Source: Pseudomonadota bacterium
GTDB taxonomy: Bacteria > Pseudomonadota > Gammaproteobacteria > Burkholderiales > Burkholderiaceae_C
Length of the DNA: 40,008 nt
Direction: 5' to 3'
NCBI GenBank assembly: GCA_030535425.1
Contig: JAUNHQ010000024.1
Location: 1-40,008 of the forward strand
Numbering within the stretch: position 1 is the stretch's first letter; each line of letters begins with the position of its first letter. Of this stretch, positions 8,674 through 17,027 are shown one piece after another. The notes under the pieces are model-generated. The model was given only the letters and a program-made list of their open reading frames with translations, was not told where the DNA came from and searched no databases. A program made the position numbers and the translations under genes.

Positions 8674-8695
8674 TTAATAAGAGTGATTTGCATTT
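8674..8695 (-). promoter_or_regulatory. Possible Fur box upstream of the siderophore receptor
   Basis: On the minus strand this reads AAATGCAAATCACTCTTATT, close to the GCAAAT..TTCTCATT form of Fur boxes seen ahead of siderophore receptors. It starts 9 bases upstream of the receptor ATG, so it would overlap the leader or core promoter. The match is imperfect, and iron regulation is inferred. Confidence 0.4.
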
Positions 8696-8707
8696 GTATT
8701 TTAAGAT

Positions 8708-8771
8708 CAATGTATCTGGTGTATCTGTTTTGTGTCTGCGGCATGTCGGAAATGTGTCTGATGTGTGTCTG
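8708..8771 (-). repeat. Phased 11-bp repeat array (CAGAYACA units) in the divergent promoter region
   Basis: Read on the minus strand, six consecutive units start CAGACACA, CAGACACA, CCGACATG, CAGACACA, CAGATACA and CAGATACA. The unit lengths are 11, 11, 11, 11, 9 and 11 bp. Five of the six keep CAGAYACA, so the motif returns about once per helical turn on one face of the DNA. It lies 43-106 bp upstream of the siderophore-receptor ATG, a place where an activator array could sit. Confidence 0.7.
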
Positions 8772-8939
8772 GTCTGCGTGTGGCGCGCATCTGGCCAGTG
8801 CCGGCTGCATGCCTGTTGGGCAGGGGCGGGCATCCGCAGGGCGACGACCGACTTGGTGGACAATGGCCGCCGCTTTTTTGAGGCCCGCCGCCGTGTTTGC
8901 CGCGCGTGTTGCGCAAGCCTTTGCCATTGGATTTGCCAA

Positions 8940-10163
8940 GTGACTGCTGCCTCTACCGCTGACCATGCCTTGCCCGCCGCCGACCGCATGACCGCCGCCG
9001 AGCGGCGCGCCAGCGTGTCGCTGGCCAGTGTGTTTGCGCTGCGCATGCTGGGGCTGTTTCTGGTGTTGCCCGTGTTCGCGCTGGAGGCCGCGCGCCTGCC
9101 CGGCGGCGATGACCCGGCGCTGGTGGGCCTGGCCATGGGCATGTATGGGCTGACGCAGGCGCTGATGCAGGCGCCGCTGGGGCTGCTGTCTGACCGCCTG
9201 GGGCGCAAGCGCGTCATCGTGCTGGGCCTGCTGGTGTTTGCCCTGGGCAGCGTGGGGGCCGCGCTGGCGCCCAGCGTGCAGTGGCTGGCCGTGGCGCGCG
9301 GGGTGCAGGGCGCGGGGGCGGTGTCGGCGGCGGTGACGGCGCTGCTGGCCGATTTGACGCGCGATGCGGTGCGCACCAAGGCCATGGCGCTGGTGGGCAT
9401 GAGCATTGGCGCCATGTTTGCGCTGTCGCTGGTGGTGGCGCCGCCGCTGGCGGCGGCGGTGGGCCTGGGCGGCTTGTTCGGGCTGACGGCGCTGCTGGCG
9501 CTGGCGGCCGTGGCGGCGGTGCTGTGGCACACCCCGCCCGAGCCGCCCCGCCAGCCGGGGGCTGCGCGCGTGCCGCTGGCGCAGGTGCTGGGCCACCCGC
9601 TGCTGTGGCGGCTGAACCTGGGCGTGTTCGTGCTGCACACGGTGCAAATGGCCTTGTGGGGCGTGGTGCCGGGCCTGCTGGTGGCCGCCGGGCTGGCTAA
9701 GGCGGCGCATTGGCAGGTGTATCTGCCGGCGGTGGGCTTGTCGTTCGTGCTGCTGGGCGGGCTGTTTGCGCTGGAGCGGCGCGGCAAGCTGGCCGGTGCC
9801 CTGCGCGGGGCGGTGGCGCTGCTGCTGCTGGTGCAGCTGGCGCTGCTGTGGCTGGCGCCGCGCGCGCCGGGGGTGTGGGCGCTGGGGGCGGTGCTGTTTT
9901 TCTTCTTCGTGGCCTTCAACGTGCTGGAGGCCAGCCAGCCCAGCCTGGTGTCGCGCCTGGCGCCGCCGGCGTCGCGCGGGGCGGCGCTGGGGGTTTACAA
10001 CACCTTGCAGTCGCTGGGCCTGTTTGCCGGGGGGGTGCTGGGCGGGTGGCTGCTCAAGGCTGGGGGGGCGGCGGCGGTGCTGGCGGCAACGTCGGCGCTG
10101 GTGCTGCTGTGGCTGGCGCTGGGCTGGGGGCAGCCGGTGCCGGCGCGTCAGCCGCAGCGCTAG
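8940..10163 (+). CDS. Major facilitator superfamily transporter
   Basis: This inner-membrane transporter of about 407 residues has 12 predicted spans. Motif A appears as [15 protein letters not shown] after span 2, and [19 protein letters not shown] lies in the region of spans 4-5, as in drug:proton antiporters. Two starts are possible: GTG at 8940 ([17 protein letters not shown]) and ATG at 8988 ([12 protein letters not shown]). I prefer the GTG because relatives, as I recall them, carry a short polar extension, but neither has a strong ribosome-binding site. It is divergent from the siderophore receptor, so it could export or import a siderophore, but that rests only on position. Its 3' end overlaps the oppositely oriented chloride channel gene by 110 bp. 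Confidence 0.85.
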   Translation: MTAASTADHALPAADRMTAAERRASVSLASVFALRMLGLFLVLPVFALEAARLPGGDDPALVGLAMGMYGLTQALMQAPLGLLSDRLGRKRVIVLGLLVFALGSVGAALAPSVQWLAVARGVQGAGAVSAAVTALLADLTRDAVRTKAMALVGMSIGAMFALSLVVAPPLAAAVGLGGLFGLTALLALAAVAAVLWHTPPEPPRQPGAARVPLAQVLGHPLLWRLNLGVFVLHTVQMALWGVVPGLLVAAGLAKAAHWQVYLPAVGLSFVLLGGLFALERRGKLAGALRGAVALLLLVQLALLWLAPRAPGVWALGAVLFFFFVAFNVLEASQPSLVSRLAPPASRGAALGVYNTLQSLGLFAGGVLGGWLLKAGGAAAVLAATSALVLLWLALGWGQPVPARQPQR

Positions 10164-11484
10164 CCTTGGGCGCGGCCAGGCGCCGCACCAGCACTTCGGC
10201 CAGCGTGGGGTACAGCGGGCGGCTGACCATGCGCGAGACCAAGCTGGCCACCATGGCGCTGGCCATCAGTCCCAGCACCATGGCGTAGCCATCGACCATT
10301 TCCATCACGATGATCATGGCGGTGATGGGGGTTTGTGTGACGGCGGCCAAAAACCCGGCCATGCCCAGGGCGATGAGCACCATGGCGTATTCGGGCGCCA
10401 GCAGTTGCGCCACGTCGTGGCCCAGGCTGGCGCCAATGGACAGCGCGGGCGCAAACAGCCCGCCGGGCACGCCCGACCAGGCCGACAGCCAGGTGGCGAT
10501 GAATTTCAGCAGCGTCCACACCACGGGCAGCGAGGACTCGTGCGTGGGCGTCAGCAGCAGGCGCGTGTGGTCGTGCCCGCCGCCGCTGGTGCTGGCGCCG
10601 GTGACCAGGCCAATGACGGCCACGGCCAGCCCGCAGGCGGCGGCAAAGTACACCGGGCGCTTGCGGCGCAGGGCGTTGAAGCGGTCCACCGAGCCCATCA
10701 GGCTGGCAATCAGCAGCCGCGCCAGCAGCCCGCCGCCCAGCCCGCACAGCAGGGCCAGCGCCATGCCGGGGGCCAGCACTCCCCAGCCGGTTTGTTCGAT
10801 GCGGATGCGGCCGAAGTAAGACAGGTTGCCAAAGGCGGACACGGCCACCAGACCGGCTAGCACGATGGCGCCCATCATCAGGCCGGACGAGCGCGTTTCC
10901 AGCTTGCGCGAGAGCTCTTCGATGGCGAACACGATGCCGCCCAGCGGGGTGTTGAACGCCGCCGCAATGCCTGCCGCGCCGCCGGCCACCAGCAGCTCGC
11001 GCGCGGTGATGCCCGAGCGCGGCGAGAGAAAGCGCCGCGCCGCATACATGACCCCCGCGGCAATTTGCACCGACGGGCCCTGCCGCCCCGCCGACAGGCC
11101 GGCCAGCAGCCCGCCGGTGACGGCCAGCAGCTTGGCCAGGGAGTTTTTCAGCGAAATCAGCGCGCTGCGGCCGTTGGCGTCCAGGCGCGCATCCAGCGCG
11201 GCCGACAGCTGCGGCGGCCCCGAGCCGCCCGCGCCCGGCGCCCAGCGGCGCACGGCCCACACCACCAGGGCGCTGATGGCCGGTGTCCACAGCAGCGGCC
11301 ACAGCGGCGATGCGGCGGCCATGTCGCGAAACGCCTGCTCGGCCGCATCGGCCAGCAGCGTGAACAGCACCACCGCCAGCGCAGCCAGCAGCGCAAAGAG
11401 GATGACCACGGCGCGATCGAGCCAGATGCGCGGGTCGGTCACCTCGTTACGCATCTGGCCCAGAAAATCGGGGTCGTTTTTCAT
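10054..11484 (-). CDS. ClC-family chloride channel/transporter
   Basis: This 476-residue inner-membrane protein has the ClC motifs in order: GGSGPPQL (residues 87-93, the GSGIP loop), GRQGPSVQ (133-140, the GREGP loop) and GGLFAPAL (the GxFxP loop). In well-studied ClC exchangers the third residue of GREGP is the gating glutamate; here it is Gln135, which is expected to weaken proton coupling and leave the pore more open. The ATG at 11484 gives the usual short N-terminus. The last ~45 residues form an Ala/Pro-rich tail unlike ClC proteins, encoded partly by sequence antisense to the end of the MFS gene. A CBS domain is absent. Confidence 0.9.
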   Translation of the reverse strand: MKNDPDFLGQMRNEVTDPRIWLDRAVVILFALLAALAVVLFTLLADAAEQAFRDMAAASPLWPLLWTPAISALVVWAVRRWAPGAGGSGPPQLSAALDARLDANGRSALISLKNSLAKLLAVTGGLLAGLSAGRQGPSVQIAAGVMYAARRFLSPRSGITARELLVAGGAAGIAAAFNTPLGGIVFAIEELSRKLETRSSGLMMGAIVLAGLVAVSAFGNLSYFGRIRIEQTGWGVLAPGMALALLCGLGGGLLARLLIASLMGSVDRFNALRRKRPVYFAAACGLAVAVIGLVTGASTSGGGHDHTRLLLTPTHESSLPVVWTLLKFIATWLSAWSGVPGGLFAPALSIGASLGHDVAQLLAPEYAMVLIALGMAGFLAAVTQTPITAMIIVMEMVDGYAMVLGLMASAMVASLVSRMVSRPLYPTLAEVLVRRLAAPKASAAADAPAPAAPSPAPATAAPAPTLPPAPPPPPQP

Positions 11485-11644
11485 GGCGCTGCATTCTGGC
11501 ACTGCTGGGCTGTGGCAGCCGGCCCTTGTCGCCTTCAGGCTTTCCTGCCCAGGGGCATAGGGCACAATCGCACGCTGCTTTTGCACGCTGTTTTTTTCAA
11601 GCGCCGTTTTCCTTCACCGCAGTTTCTTTTTTGGGCAAGAAGCC

Positions 11645-12154
11645 ATGGCCTCCGTCAACAAAGTCATCCTCGTCGGCAACCTGGGGCGCGACCCTGAGAC
11701 GCGCACCTTTCCCAGTGGCGACCAGATCTGCAATGTGCGCATCGCCACCACCGACCGCTGGAAGGACAAGCAAAGCGGTGAAATGCGCGAACACACCGAG
11801 TGGCACAGCGTCATCTTCAATGGCCGTCTGGCCGAGATTGCCGCGCAATACCTGCGCAAGGGCAGCCAGGTGTATGTGGAAGGCAGCCTGCGCACACGCA
11901 AGTGGCAAGACAAGGACACTGGCGCCGACCGCTATGCCACCGAGATCCGGGGCGACGCCATGCAAATGCTGGGCAGCCGCCAGGGCATGGGCGGCCCCGG
12001 CGGTGACGAGGGCGGCTATGGCGGCGGCTATGACGCGCCGCGCCGCGCCGCGCCCGCACCGCGCCCGGCGCCTGCACCGCGCGCTGCACCTGCGCCGGCC
12101 AGCAAGCCGGCGGCAGATGCGTTTGGCGATATGGACGACGACATCCCGTTCTGA
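11645..12154 (+). CDS. ssb: Single-stranded DNA-binding protein
   Basis: This 169-residue SSB has an N-terminal OB fold ([20 protein letters not shown] to about residue 110), a flexible linker rich in Gly then Ala/Pro/Arg, and the conserved acidic tip MDDDIPF that docks partner proteins. It coats single-stranded DNA in replication, recombination and repair. It is expected to act as a tetramer like E. coli SSB. The linker carries repeated APAPR-type units (121-148). The ATG is preceded by a GGGCAAGAAG stretch. It is followed by a hairpin likely to end transcription. Confidence 0.97.
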   Translation: MASVNKVILVGNLGRDPETRTFPSGDQICNVRIATTDRWKDKQSGEMREHTEWHSVIFNGRLAEIAAQYLRKGSQVYVEGSLRTRKWQDKDTGADRYATEIRGDAMQMLGSRQGMGGPGGDEGGYGGGYDAPRRAAPAPRPAPAPRAAPAPASKPAADAFGDMDDDIPF

Positions 12155-12165
12155 GGCCGCTGCGA

Positions 12166-12216
12166 GGCAAGCGCCGCGCATCCGGCGGCGGCTTGCCCTT
12201 GAGCCTTTCTTTTTTG
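12166..12216 (+). terminator. Likely rho-independent terminator of ssb
   Basis: GGCAAGCGCCGC pairs with GCGGCGGCTTGCC (one bulged G), and a T-rich tract (CTTTCTTTTTTG) follows after a short spacer. It starts 12 bases after the ssb stop. The gap between the stem and the T run makes it less than ideal. Confidence 0.5.
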
Positions 12217-12239
12217 TTTCAACCTTCGTTTTTTGACGC

Positions 12240-12662
12240 ATGAGCCTGACTCTTGAACAAGCCAACACCATCATCAACGCCGCCCTGGCCAAGGCACGGG
12301 CATCGGGCTTCAAGCCCATGGGCGTCGCTGTCGTGGATGCGGGGGGCAACCTCAAGGCCTTTGCCAGCGAGGACGGCGCCTCCATGTTCCGCTTTGACGT
12401 GGCACGCGGCAAGGCCTGGGGGGCGGTGGGCATGGGTGTGTCCAGCCGCACACTGGCCGAGCGTGCGCGTGAAAACCCCAATTTCTTCGTGTCGCTAGCC
12501 TCAGCGGCGCAAGGCCGCTTTCTGCCGCAAACGGGCGCGGTCGTTATCAAGAACGCCCAGGGCGACGTGCTGGGTGCGGTGGGCGCCAGCGGCGGCACGG
12601 GCGATGAGGACGAGCTGATCTGCATCGCCGGCGTGGCTGCCGCTGGCCTGGCGCACGGCTAG
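12240..12662 (+). CDS. GlcG/HbpS family haem-degrading-like protein (DUF336)
   Basis: This small 140-residue soluble protein has the DUF336/GlcG fold. It starts MSLTLEQANTIINAALAKAR, has the central VAVVDAGGNLKAF strand-turn, the RGKAW segment, and the glycine-rich GAVGASGGTGDEDE loop near residues 118-130. Family members include HbpS-like haem-binding proteins and GlcG of glycolate operons; many are simply uncharacterised. No glycolate oxidase or haem-uptake gene is adjacent, so no role can be assigned from context. It sits alone between ssb with its terminator and the repeat upstream of dapF. No convincing ribosome-binding site was seen before the ATG. Confidence 0.85.
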   Translation: MSLTLEQANTIINAALAKARASGFKPMGVAVVDAGGNLKAFASEDGASMFRFDVARGKAWGAVGMGVSSRTLAERARENPNFFVSLASAAQGRFLPQTGAVVIKNAQGDVLGAVGASGGTGDEDELICIAGVAAAGLAHG

Positions 12663-12683
12663 GTGGCGTCAAGAGTCATAAGC

Positions 12684-12738
12684 CAAATAGGCCGTTTGCG
12701 CGCGTTCTATAAGGGCTTTTTGCTACTTTAAAAATAGC
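12684..12738 (+). repeat. 55-bp dispersed element, copy 2
   Basis: This copy lies between the GlcG-like gene and dapF. It shows the conserved GGCCGTTTGCGCGCG block, TATAAGGG, and the end GCTAC...ATAGC. It occupies most of the 124-bp gap and ends 48 bases before the dapF ATG. Confidence 0.85.
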
Positions 12739-12786
12739 ATTTACCTGCAAAAAACCGTTGTGCCAGCCGGGGGATAATTCAGCCCC

Positions 12787-13719
12787 ATGCATATTCGCTT
12801 TACCAAGATGCAGGGTGCGGGCAATGACTTTGTCGTACTCGATGAAACACAGGGGCTGCTGGGGCTGACACCAGCGCAGTACCGCTGGCTGGGCGACAGG
12901 CGCTTTGGCATCGGGGCGGATCAGATTCTCAGCGTGCGCGCGGCGCCTTCGTCGCAGGTGGATTTTGAGTACGTCATCCACAACGGCGGCGACGGCGGCG
13001 AGGTGGAGCACTGCGGCAATGGTGCGCGCTGCTTTGTGCGCTACGTGCGCAGCAAAGGGCTGACAGACAAGCGCACCGTGCGCGTGCAGGTCAAGCACGG
13101 CGTGATTTCGCTGACCGAGCAGGACGATGGCCGCGTCGTGGTCGACATGGGCGCGCCCGTGTTCGACTTGGCTGCCGTGCCTTTTGATGCCACTGGCCTG
13201 TCGCCTGTGCCTGCGGGCGTGGGCACGGCCGGGCCGTGGCAGTACTGGCCTCTGGACTTGCGGCGCAACGCCGCTGCGCTGGCGCGCCTGCCGCAGGCGC
13301 TGGCCGCGCACGAAGCGTGGGTCAACGTGGCGGTGCTGTCCATGGGCAACCCGCACGCGGTGCAGCTGGTGGCCGATGTGGATGCCGCGCCTGTGGCTGT
13401 GCAAGGGCCGTTGATCGAGTCGCACCCGGCGTTTCCGCAGCGCGTGAACGCGGGCTTTTTGCAAATCGTCAACCGCGCGCAGGTGCGCCTGCGCGTGTAT
13501 GAGCGCGGTGCGGGCGAAACCCTGGCCTGCGGCACGGGGGCTTGCGCCGCCGTGGTGGCGGGCGTGCGCCTGGGACTGCTGGACACGCGGGTGGATGTGC
13601 ATACCCGTGGCGGCGTGCTCACCATCGAGTGGGCGGGCGGCGCACAGGATGCGGTGCGCATGACCGGCCCGGCGACCACCGTGTTCGAGGGCGAAGCCGA
13701 TATTCCAGAGCTGACATGA
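12787..13719 (+). CDS. dapF: Diaminopimelate epimerase
   Basis: This converts LL-diaminopimelate to the meso form, the precursor of lysine and of the peptidoglycan cross-bridge. The two catalytic cysteines are visible: Cys76 in HCGNGARC and Cys248 in [11 protein letters not shown]. The N-terminal [13 protein letters not shown] and the MGNPHAV motif are typical. At 310 residues it is longer than the E. coli enzyme (274). The extra length is partly an insertion between about 140 and 175 ([17 protein letters not shown]). It shares an ATGA overlap with the DUF484 gene, so the two are translationally coupled. The dapF-DUF484-xerC order is widespread in Proteobacteria. Confidence 0.97.
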   Translation: MHIRFTKMQGAGNDFVVLDETQGLLGLTPAQYRWLGDRRFGIGADQILSVRAAPSSQVDFEYVIHNGGDGGEVEHCGNGARCFVRYVRSKGLTDKRTVRVQVKHGVISLTEQDDGRVVVDMGAPVFDLAAVPFDATGLSPVPAGVGTAGPWQYWPLDLRRNAAALARLPQALAAHEAWVNVAVLSMGNPHAVQLVADVDAAPVAVQGPLIESHPAFPQRVNAGFLQIVNRAQVRLRVYERGAGETLACGTGACAAVVAGVRLGLLDTRVDVHTRGGVLTIEWAGGAQDAVRMTGPATTVFEGEADIPELT

Positions 13720-14396
13720 ACACTCCTGCCATGAACCCCATCACCGAAGACGACATTGCCCAGTTTCTGGTGCATACCCCTGATTTTTTTGAGCGCCATG
13801 CCGACCTGCTGGCCGCTGTGCAGCTGACCAGCCCGCATGGCGGGCGCGCCGTGAGCCTGCAAGAGCGCCAGGCAGAGATGCTGCGCGAGAAGATCAAGGT
13901 GCTGGAGCTGCGCCTGATGGAGATGATGCGCCACGGCAACGAGAACATGCTGATTGCCGATAAGCTGCTGCGCTGGTCGCGCCAGCTGTTTCTGGTGGCG
14001 CGCCCGGTGGATCTGCCCGCCGTGCTGGTCAGCGAGATCCGCAGCCAGTTCAGCGTGCCGCAGGCCGCGCTGAAGGTGTGGGAGGTGGCCGAGGTCTACG
14101 CCGATCAGCCCTTTGCCCAGGGCGCCAGCGACGACATCAAGAGCCTGGCCTCGTCACTGGCCACGCCCTACTGTGGCGTGAACGCAGGCTTTGACGCCGT
14201 GCAGTGGCTGGAGGAGCCAGACGATGCCGCTTCGCTGGCGCTCATTCCCTTGCGCACCGGTGCCGACCAGCCCGCTTTTGGCCTGCTGGTGCTGGCCTCG
14301 CCAGACAGCCAGCGTTACCAGGCGGGCATGGCGACCGACTTTCTGGAGCGCATTGCCGAGCTGGCCAGCGCCGCGCTCTCGCGCGTGCGGGACTGA
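13716..14396 (+). CDS. DUF484 family protein
   Basis: This 226-residue cytoplasmic protein begins [24 protein letters not shown], the usual DUF484 opening. A heptad-like stretch ([21 protein letters not shown], 43-62) is probably a short coiled coil, and a GAF-like C-terminal part follows. The family has no settled function but is regularly encoded between dapF and xerC. The ATG at 13716 overlaps the dapF stop (ATGA); a second in-frame ATG at 13731 is possible. A stretch of about 145 bp with a 55-bp element separates it from xerC here. Confidence 0.9.
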   Translation: MNTPAMNPITEDDIAQFLVHTPDFFERHADLLAAVQLTSPHGGRAVSLQERQAEMLREKIKVLELRLMEMMRHGNENMLIADKLLRWSRQLFLVARPVDLPAVLVSEIRSQFSVPQAALKVWEVAEVYADQPFAQGASDDIKSLASSLATPYCGVNAGFDAVQWLEEPDDAASLALIPLRTGADQPAFGLLVLASPDSQRYQAGMATDFLERIAELASAALSRVRD

Positions 14397-14485
14397 CATA
14401 TAGCAGCGCAGGCAATGCAAGCGCGCCGGCGAATGCACAGCATGTGCGGCGGGGCGGGGCAGGGGGTGCATGTGAGGTATCTGCT

Positions 14486-14540
14486 CAAAAAGGCCATTTG
14501 CGCGCGTCTGGAAAGCGCTAGCAGCTATTAATTAAATAGC
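14486..14540 (+). repeat. 55-bp dispersed element, copy 3, abutting xerC
   Basis: This copy ends at the base directly before the xerC ATG. It keeps GGCCATTTGCGCGCG and the terminal GCTAT...ATAGC, while its middle reads GAAAGCGCTAGCAGC, like the pgi copy. It therefore supplies the whole region where a ribosome-binding site would be expected, and none is evident. Confidence 0.85.
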
Positions 14541-15506
14541 ATGGGTGATGATGCTTCCGTGAACGATGCCGCGCTGCTGGCGCGCTATCTGGCCTATGTG
14601 CGTGAGCAAAAGCGCCTGGCCGGGCGTACCGTGGCCTTGTATGAGGACGACTTGCGCGCCCTGTCTGCCTTTGCCGCGCAGGCCGGTGTGGCGCTGGTGC
14701 GGGTGCACAACGCGCAAGTGCGCCAGTGGGTAGCCCGCATGCACGCGGGCGGACGCAGCGGGCGCGGCATCGCGCGCATTCTCTCGGGCTGGCGCGGGTT
14801 TTACGCCTGGCTGGGGCACGAGGGGCTGATTGCCGTCAATCCGGTGCAGGACGTGCGTGCGCCGCGCCAGCCACGACCGCTGCCCAAAGCCTTGCCCGTG
14901 GATGAAACCATGCGCCTAGCCGGGCATGTGCAAGAGGATGACGATCCCTGGCTGGAGGCGCGCGACGCGGCCATGGTTGAGCTGCTTTATGGCTGCGGCC
15001 TGCGCGTGGCCGAGCTGACGGGGCTGGACGTGGCCGAGACCGACGCGGCGCGGCTGGCCGGGCGCGGCTGGATTGACCTGGCTGATGCCCAGGCGCATGT
15101 GCAGGGCAAGGGCAGCCGCCGCCGCAGTGTGCCGCTGGGCCGGCAGGCGCTGGATGCGCTGGCGCGCTGGCTGCCGCAGCGCGTGCCGGGCGCGCGCACG
15201 CCGCCACAGGGCAGCGCGGCGGATGCGCTGTTCATAGGGCGCGACGGCACGCGGCTGACCTCGCAATCCATCTGGCAGCGCCTGCGCCGCCGCAGCCTGC
15301 TGGCGGGCATGCCATCGCCCGTGCATCCGCACATGCTGCGCCACTCCTTTGCCAGCCATTTGCTGCAATCCAGCGGAGACTTGCGCGGCGTGCAAGAGCT
15401 GCTGGGCCACGCCAGCGTGCGCACCACGCAGGTCTATACCCGGCTGGACTTTCAGCACCTGGCGCGCATTTACGACGCCAGCCACCCCAAGGCCAAGCGG
15501 GGCTGA
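14541..15506 (+). CDS. xerC: Tyrosine recombinase XerC
   Basis: This 321-residue site-specific recombinase resolves chromosome dimers at dif together with XerD. The N-terminal SAM-like DNA-binding domain covers about residues 8-105. The catalytic set is visible: Arg155 (GLRVAEL), Lys190 (QGKGSRR), His264 and Arg267 (HPHMLRHSF), His290 (LLGHAS) and nucleophile Tyr299 (TTQVYTR). Together with the dapF context this favours the housekeeping enzyme over a phage or integron integrase. The ATG follows a 55-bp element with no Shine-Dalgarno sequence; GTG at 14559 is an alternative start that would shorten the protein by six residues. Confidence 0.93.
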   Translation: MGDDASVNDAALLARYLAYVREQKRLAGRTVALYEDDLRALSAFAAQAGVALVRVHNAQVRQWVARMHAGGRSGRGIARILSGWRGFYAWLGHEGLIAVNPVQDVRAPRQPRPLPKALPVDETMRLAGHVQEDDDPWLEARDAAMVELLYGCGLRVAELTGLDVAETDAARLAGRGWIDLADAQAHVQGKGSRRRSVPLGRQALDALARWLPQRVPGARTPPQGSAADALFIGRDGTRLTSQSIWQRLRRRSLLAGMPSPVHPHMLRHSFASHLLQSSGDLRGVQELLGHASVRTTQVYTRLDFQHLARIYDASHPKAKRG

Positions 15507-15585
15507 ACAGCCGGGCCAAGCACGCCAGCGCCGCTGGGAGTGTTCAGGGGGTGTTCAGGGAAATGGAGGATGGCGCGCCATGGGC

Positions 15586-15640
15586 CAAAATGGCCTTTTG
15601 CGCGCGTTGCATAAGGGTTTTAAGCTATCAAAAGAGTAGC
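15586..15640 (+). repeat. 55-bp dispersed element, copy 4
   Basis: This copy lies in the convergent gap between xerC and ccsB. It is nearly identical in layout to copy 1: GGCCTTTTGCGCGCG, ATAAGGGTTTTAA, GCTAT...GTAGC. With flanks, AAGCTA pairs with TAGCTT and is followed by TT, giving a weak terminator-like hairpin 15 bp from the end of ccsB. Confidence 0.85.
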
Positions 15641-15654
15641 TTTTCGCTGGGGGC

Positions 15655-17016
15655 TCACAACGCGCCGTAGCTGTGCAGGCCCGAGAGGAACATGTTCACG
15701 CCGATAAAGGCAAAAGTGGTGATGGCCAGGCCCACCAGCGCCCACCACGAGGCCACGGTGCCGCGCAGCCCCTTGATGAGCCGCATGTGCAGCCAGGCGG
15801 CGTAGTTCAGCCACACGATCAGGGCCCAGGTTTCCTTGGGGTCCCAGCTCCAGTAGCCGCCCCAGGCCTCAGCGGCCCACAGCGCGCCCAGCACGGTGGC
15901 GATGGTGAAGAAGGCAAAGCCCACGGCGATGGCCTTGTACATCACGTCGTCCAGCACTTCAAAGCTGGGCAGGCGCTGGGCAATGCGCCTGCGGCCCAGC
16001 AAGATGCCGCCCACGATCAGCGCGGCCACGATGGCGTAGCCGAACCAGTAGCTGCCCCCTGCCTCGCCCACGGCGCGCTGGCGAAAGGCCAGGGGCACGA
16101 AGCACAGGGCCACGCCCAGAATCCAGATGGGGGCGAGCTTGTACCAGCGCGTTTCCTCGGCCTGCTGCTTGATCAGGTAGGCAAAGCCCAGCATGGCCGC
16201 CAGGGCAAAGGTGCCGTAGCCGATGAAGTTGGCCGGCACATGCAGCTTCATCCACCAGCTTTGCAGCGCGGGCACCAGGGGCTGGATTTCGTGCGCCTCG
16301 CGCACCAGCGTGTACCACAGCAAAAAGCCCACGGCGGCGCTGACGACGAGCATGACGAAAGCGCCCATGGCGCGGGTTTTGTACTGCGCTTCGTAGTACA
16401 GGTAAAACAGCGCCGTCATCCAGCAAAACAGCACGAACACTTCGTACAGGTTGCTGACCGGTATGTGGCCAATGCCCGTGCCGATCTGGTGGCTTTCGTA
16501 CCAGCGCACCAAGGTGCCGATGAGCGCTAGCCCCACGGCCACCCAGGCCAGCTTGCTGCCCAGGCCTTCAAACGTGTCTTGCTGGCTGCGCACGAACATG
16601 CCCAGCCAGTAAAACACTGTGCTCATGAAAAAGAGCACGCTCATCCACAGAATGGCCGACTGGCTGGAGAGAAAGTACTTGAGCCAGAACACGGTGTCGC
16701 CGCGCCGCAGGTCGGCCCCCTGCTCGCCCTGGTAGCTGAAGATGGCCAGCAGCGCCAGCGCGCCCACCACCAGCATGAGCGTGCGCAGCGGGCGCCAGAA
16801 CCAGCCCAGCCAGATGAGCACGGGTGCGGTGCCAGCCAGGATCCATTTCTCGTACACGTCCATGGCGCCGTGGTAGCGCTGAAAGGCCAGCAGCGCGCCG
16901 GCCAGCACGATCAGGGCAAACAGCCAGTCGCCCCAGCTGCGGCGGGCAAAGTAGCCCTCGCTGAGCGTGAGGGTGCGGGCCTGGGCGGCGGGTGCGGCGG
17001 CAGCGTGGGTGTTCAT
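15655..17016 (-). CDS. ccsB: System II cytochrome c biogenesis protein CcsB (CcsA/ResC-like)
   Basis: This 453-residue polytopic inner-membrane protein works with ResB to export haem and attach it to apocytochromes c in the periplasm. The tryptophan-rich haem-handling WWD segment appears as WGGYWSWDPKETWALIVWLN near residue 395, with flanking conserved histidines (for example KLHVPANFIGYG and the AWLHMRL end). The ATG gives the N-terminus MNTHAAAAPAAQ. It starts 11 bp after the resB stop on the same strand, so resB-ccsB is an operon. Such pairs carry out the whole of system II ligation in many betaproteobacteria. Naming varies between ccsA, ccsB and resC. Confidence 0.93.
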   Translation of the reverse strand: MNTHAAAAPAAQARTLTLSEGYFARRSWGDWLFALIVLAGALLAFQRYHGAMDVYEKWILAGTAPVLIWLGWFWRPLRTLMLVVGALALLAIFSYQGEQGADLRRGDTVFWLKYFLSSQSAILWMSVLFFMSTVFYWLGMFVRSQQDTFEGLGSKLAWVAVGLALIGTLVRWYESHQIGTGIGHIPVSNLYEVFVLFCWMTALFYLYYEAQYKTRAMGAFVMLVVSAAVGFLLWYTLVREAHEIQPLVPALQSWWMKLHVPANFIGYGTFALAAMLGFAYLIKQQAEETRWYKLAPIWILGVALCFVPLAFRQRAVGEAGGSYWFGYAIVAALIVGGILLGRRRIAQRLPSFEVLDDVMYKAIAVGFAFFTIATVLGALWAAEAWGGYWSWDPKETWALIVWLNYAAWLHMRLIKGLRGTVASWWALVGLAITTFAFIGVNMFLSGLHSYGAL

Positions 17017-17027
17017 GACAGGCTCTT

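Noticed and set aside
6575-8677. A 700-codon plus-strand open frame over the siderophore receptor
   Set aside because: It is antisense to a strongly supported receptor gene, and its composition (Ala/Val/His-rich) and lack of motifs mark it as a frame artefact.
14541-15506. Tyrosine recombinase as a sign of an integrated mobile element or integron
   Set aside because: The sequence and the dapF-DUF484-xerC order identify the housekeeping XerC. No att-like direct repeats, phage genes or gene cassettes are present.
6398-15640. The 55-bp elements as ordinary transcription terminators
   Set aside because: Some lie in convergent gaps with a weak AAGCTA/TAGCTT stem, but others lie between divergent genes, directly before a start codon or inside pgi, so termination cannot be their general role.
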